This document shows positions 13,914 through 14,085 of a stretch of 14,085 nucleotides of DNA, piece by piece. Position numbers and translations under genes: made by a program. The notes beneath the pieces are model-generated. The model searched no databases. It saw nothing but the letters and a program-made list of their open reading frames with translations, and was not told where the DNA came from. Where the stretch lies: NCBI GenBank assembly GCA_028275425.1, contig JAPWUT010000021.1, forward strand, positions 1 to 14,085, read 5' to 3'. How positions within the stretch are numbered: the stretch's first letter is position 1; the number at the start of each line of letters is the position of its first letter. The stretch is from Anaerolineae bacterium. Lineage in GTDB: Bacteria > Chloroflexota > Anaerolineae > SpSt-600.

Positions 13914-14085
13914 ATGAAGCGGTGGCACTGTATGCTCATAGTCTTATCCATCTTACTTTTGGCCTCCTGCAAAGGAGCCCATACTCCTTCCGGCCTCTCC
14001 GGAACAATTACCGTGGACGGCTCCAGCACTGTCTACCTCATAACCGAAGCTATGGCCGAAGAATTCCAGAAGCTTAACCCCAATG
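13914..14085 (+). CDS. pstS: PstS-like phosphate-binding lipoprotein (5' part only)
   Basis: The first 57 codons of a gene cut by the window edge. The N-terminus is a lipoprotein signal peptide with lipobox LASC and acceptor Cys19, so the product would be anchored to the outer face of the cytoplasmic membrane. The mature part begins with a linker and then GTITVDGSSTVYLITEAMAEE, the opening strand and phosphate-contact segment of PstS-type proteins of the high-affinity Pst phosphate transporter. GGAGGG (13901-13906) lies 7 nt upstream of the ATG. The pstCAB genes would be expected to the right, which cannot be checked here. Related PstS-like proteins can bind other oxyanions, so the substrate is probable and not certain. 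Confidence 0.85.
   Translation, partial: MKRWHCMLIVLSILLLASCKGAHTPSGLSGTITVDGSSTVYLITEAMAEEFQKLNPN

Overview
This is a bacterial chromosomal window of moderate GC content. The sigma-70-type promoters, strong Shine-Dalgarno sites and a lipobox lipoprotein all point to Bacteria. The gene set would fit a thermophilic or anaerobic Chloroflexota-like organism: a split 5S carboxyltransferase plus biotin carrier, a standalone NfeD/ClpP-class membrane protease, and GC-rich intergenic hairpin repeats. That placement is inferred from general resemblance and was not tested.

Left half, minus strand. Two transcription units read leftwards. The first (2895 down to 186) has its own promoter and encodes a two-HMA copper P1B-type ATPase (CopA). 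A 65-residue YHS-domain protein with a His/Cys-rich tail follows 12 nt later. The second (from about 5655 down to 3510) encodes a 5S/OadA/PycB-type carboxyltransferase, then a biotin carrier protein overlapping it by 7 nt. The last gene is a 38-residue single-pass membrane microprotein whose ATG overlaps the carrier stop codon.

Right half, plus strand. A good promoter (5696-5724) drives a compact four-gene unit: hsp20, lon, an NfeD-type membrane serine protease, and mfd. The lon and nfeD genes overlap by 62 nt in different frames. The nfeD and mfd genes share a frame and are separated by a stop and two codons. Together they cover chaperone holding, cytosolic and membrane proteolysis, and clearance of stalled RNA polymerase. 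A separate strong promoter (13854-13882) then drives a PstS-like phosphate-binding lipoprotein that runs off the right edge.

Intergenic repeats. Three clusters of a roughly 140-160 nt GC-rich repeat, rich in perfect hairpins, lie at 1-177, 2933-3384 and 13525-13830. Each lies just downstream of an operon, and all three have the same orientation relative to the upstream operon. Between the right-hand copies the stems show compensatory base changes. The middle cluster sits inside a 561-bp unit (2911-3471) with 10-bp terminal inverted repeats and a 7-bp direct repeat (GTCTCAC) on each side. This is the signature of a transposed non-autonomous element, and it landed between the oad-type operon and the copA promoter.

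I found no rRNA, tRNA or CRISPR array. The most interesting items are the TIR/TSD element with its tandem repeats, the operon-end orientation and covariation of the repeats, the translationally coupled membrane microprotein, and the lon/nfeD overprinting.
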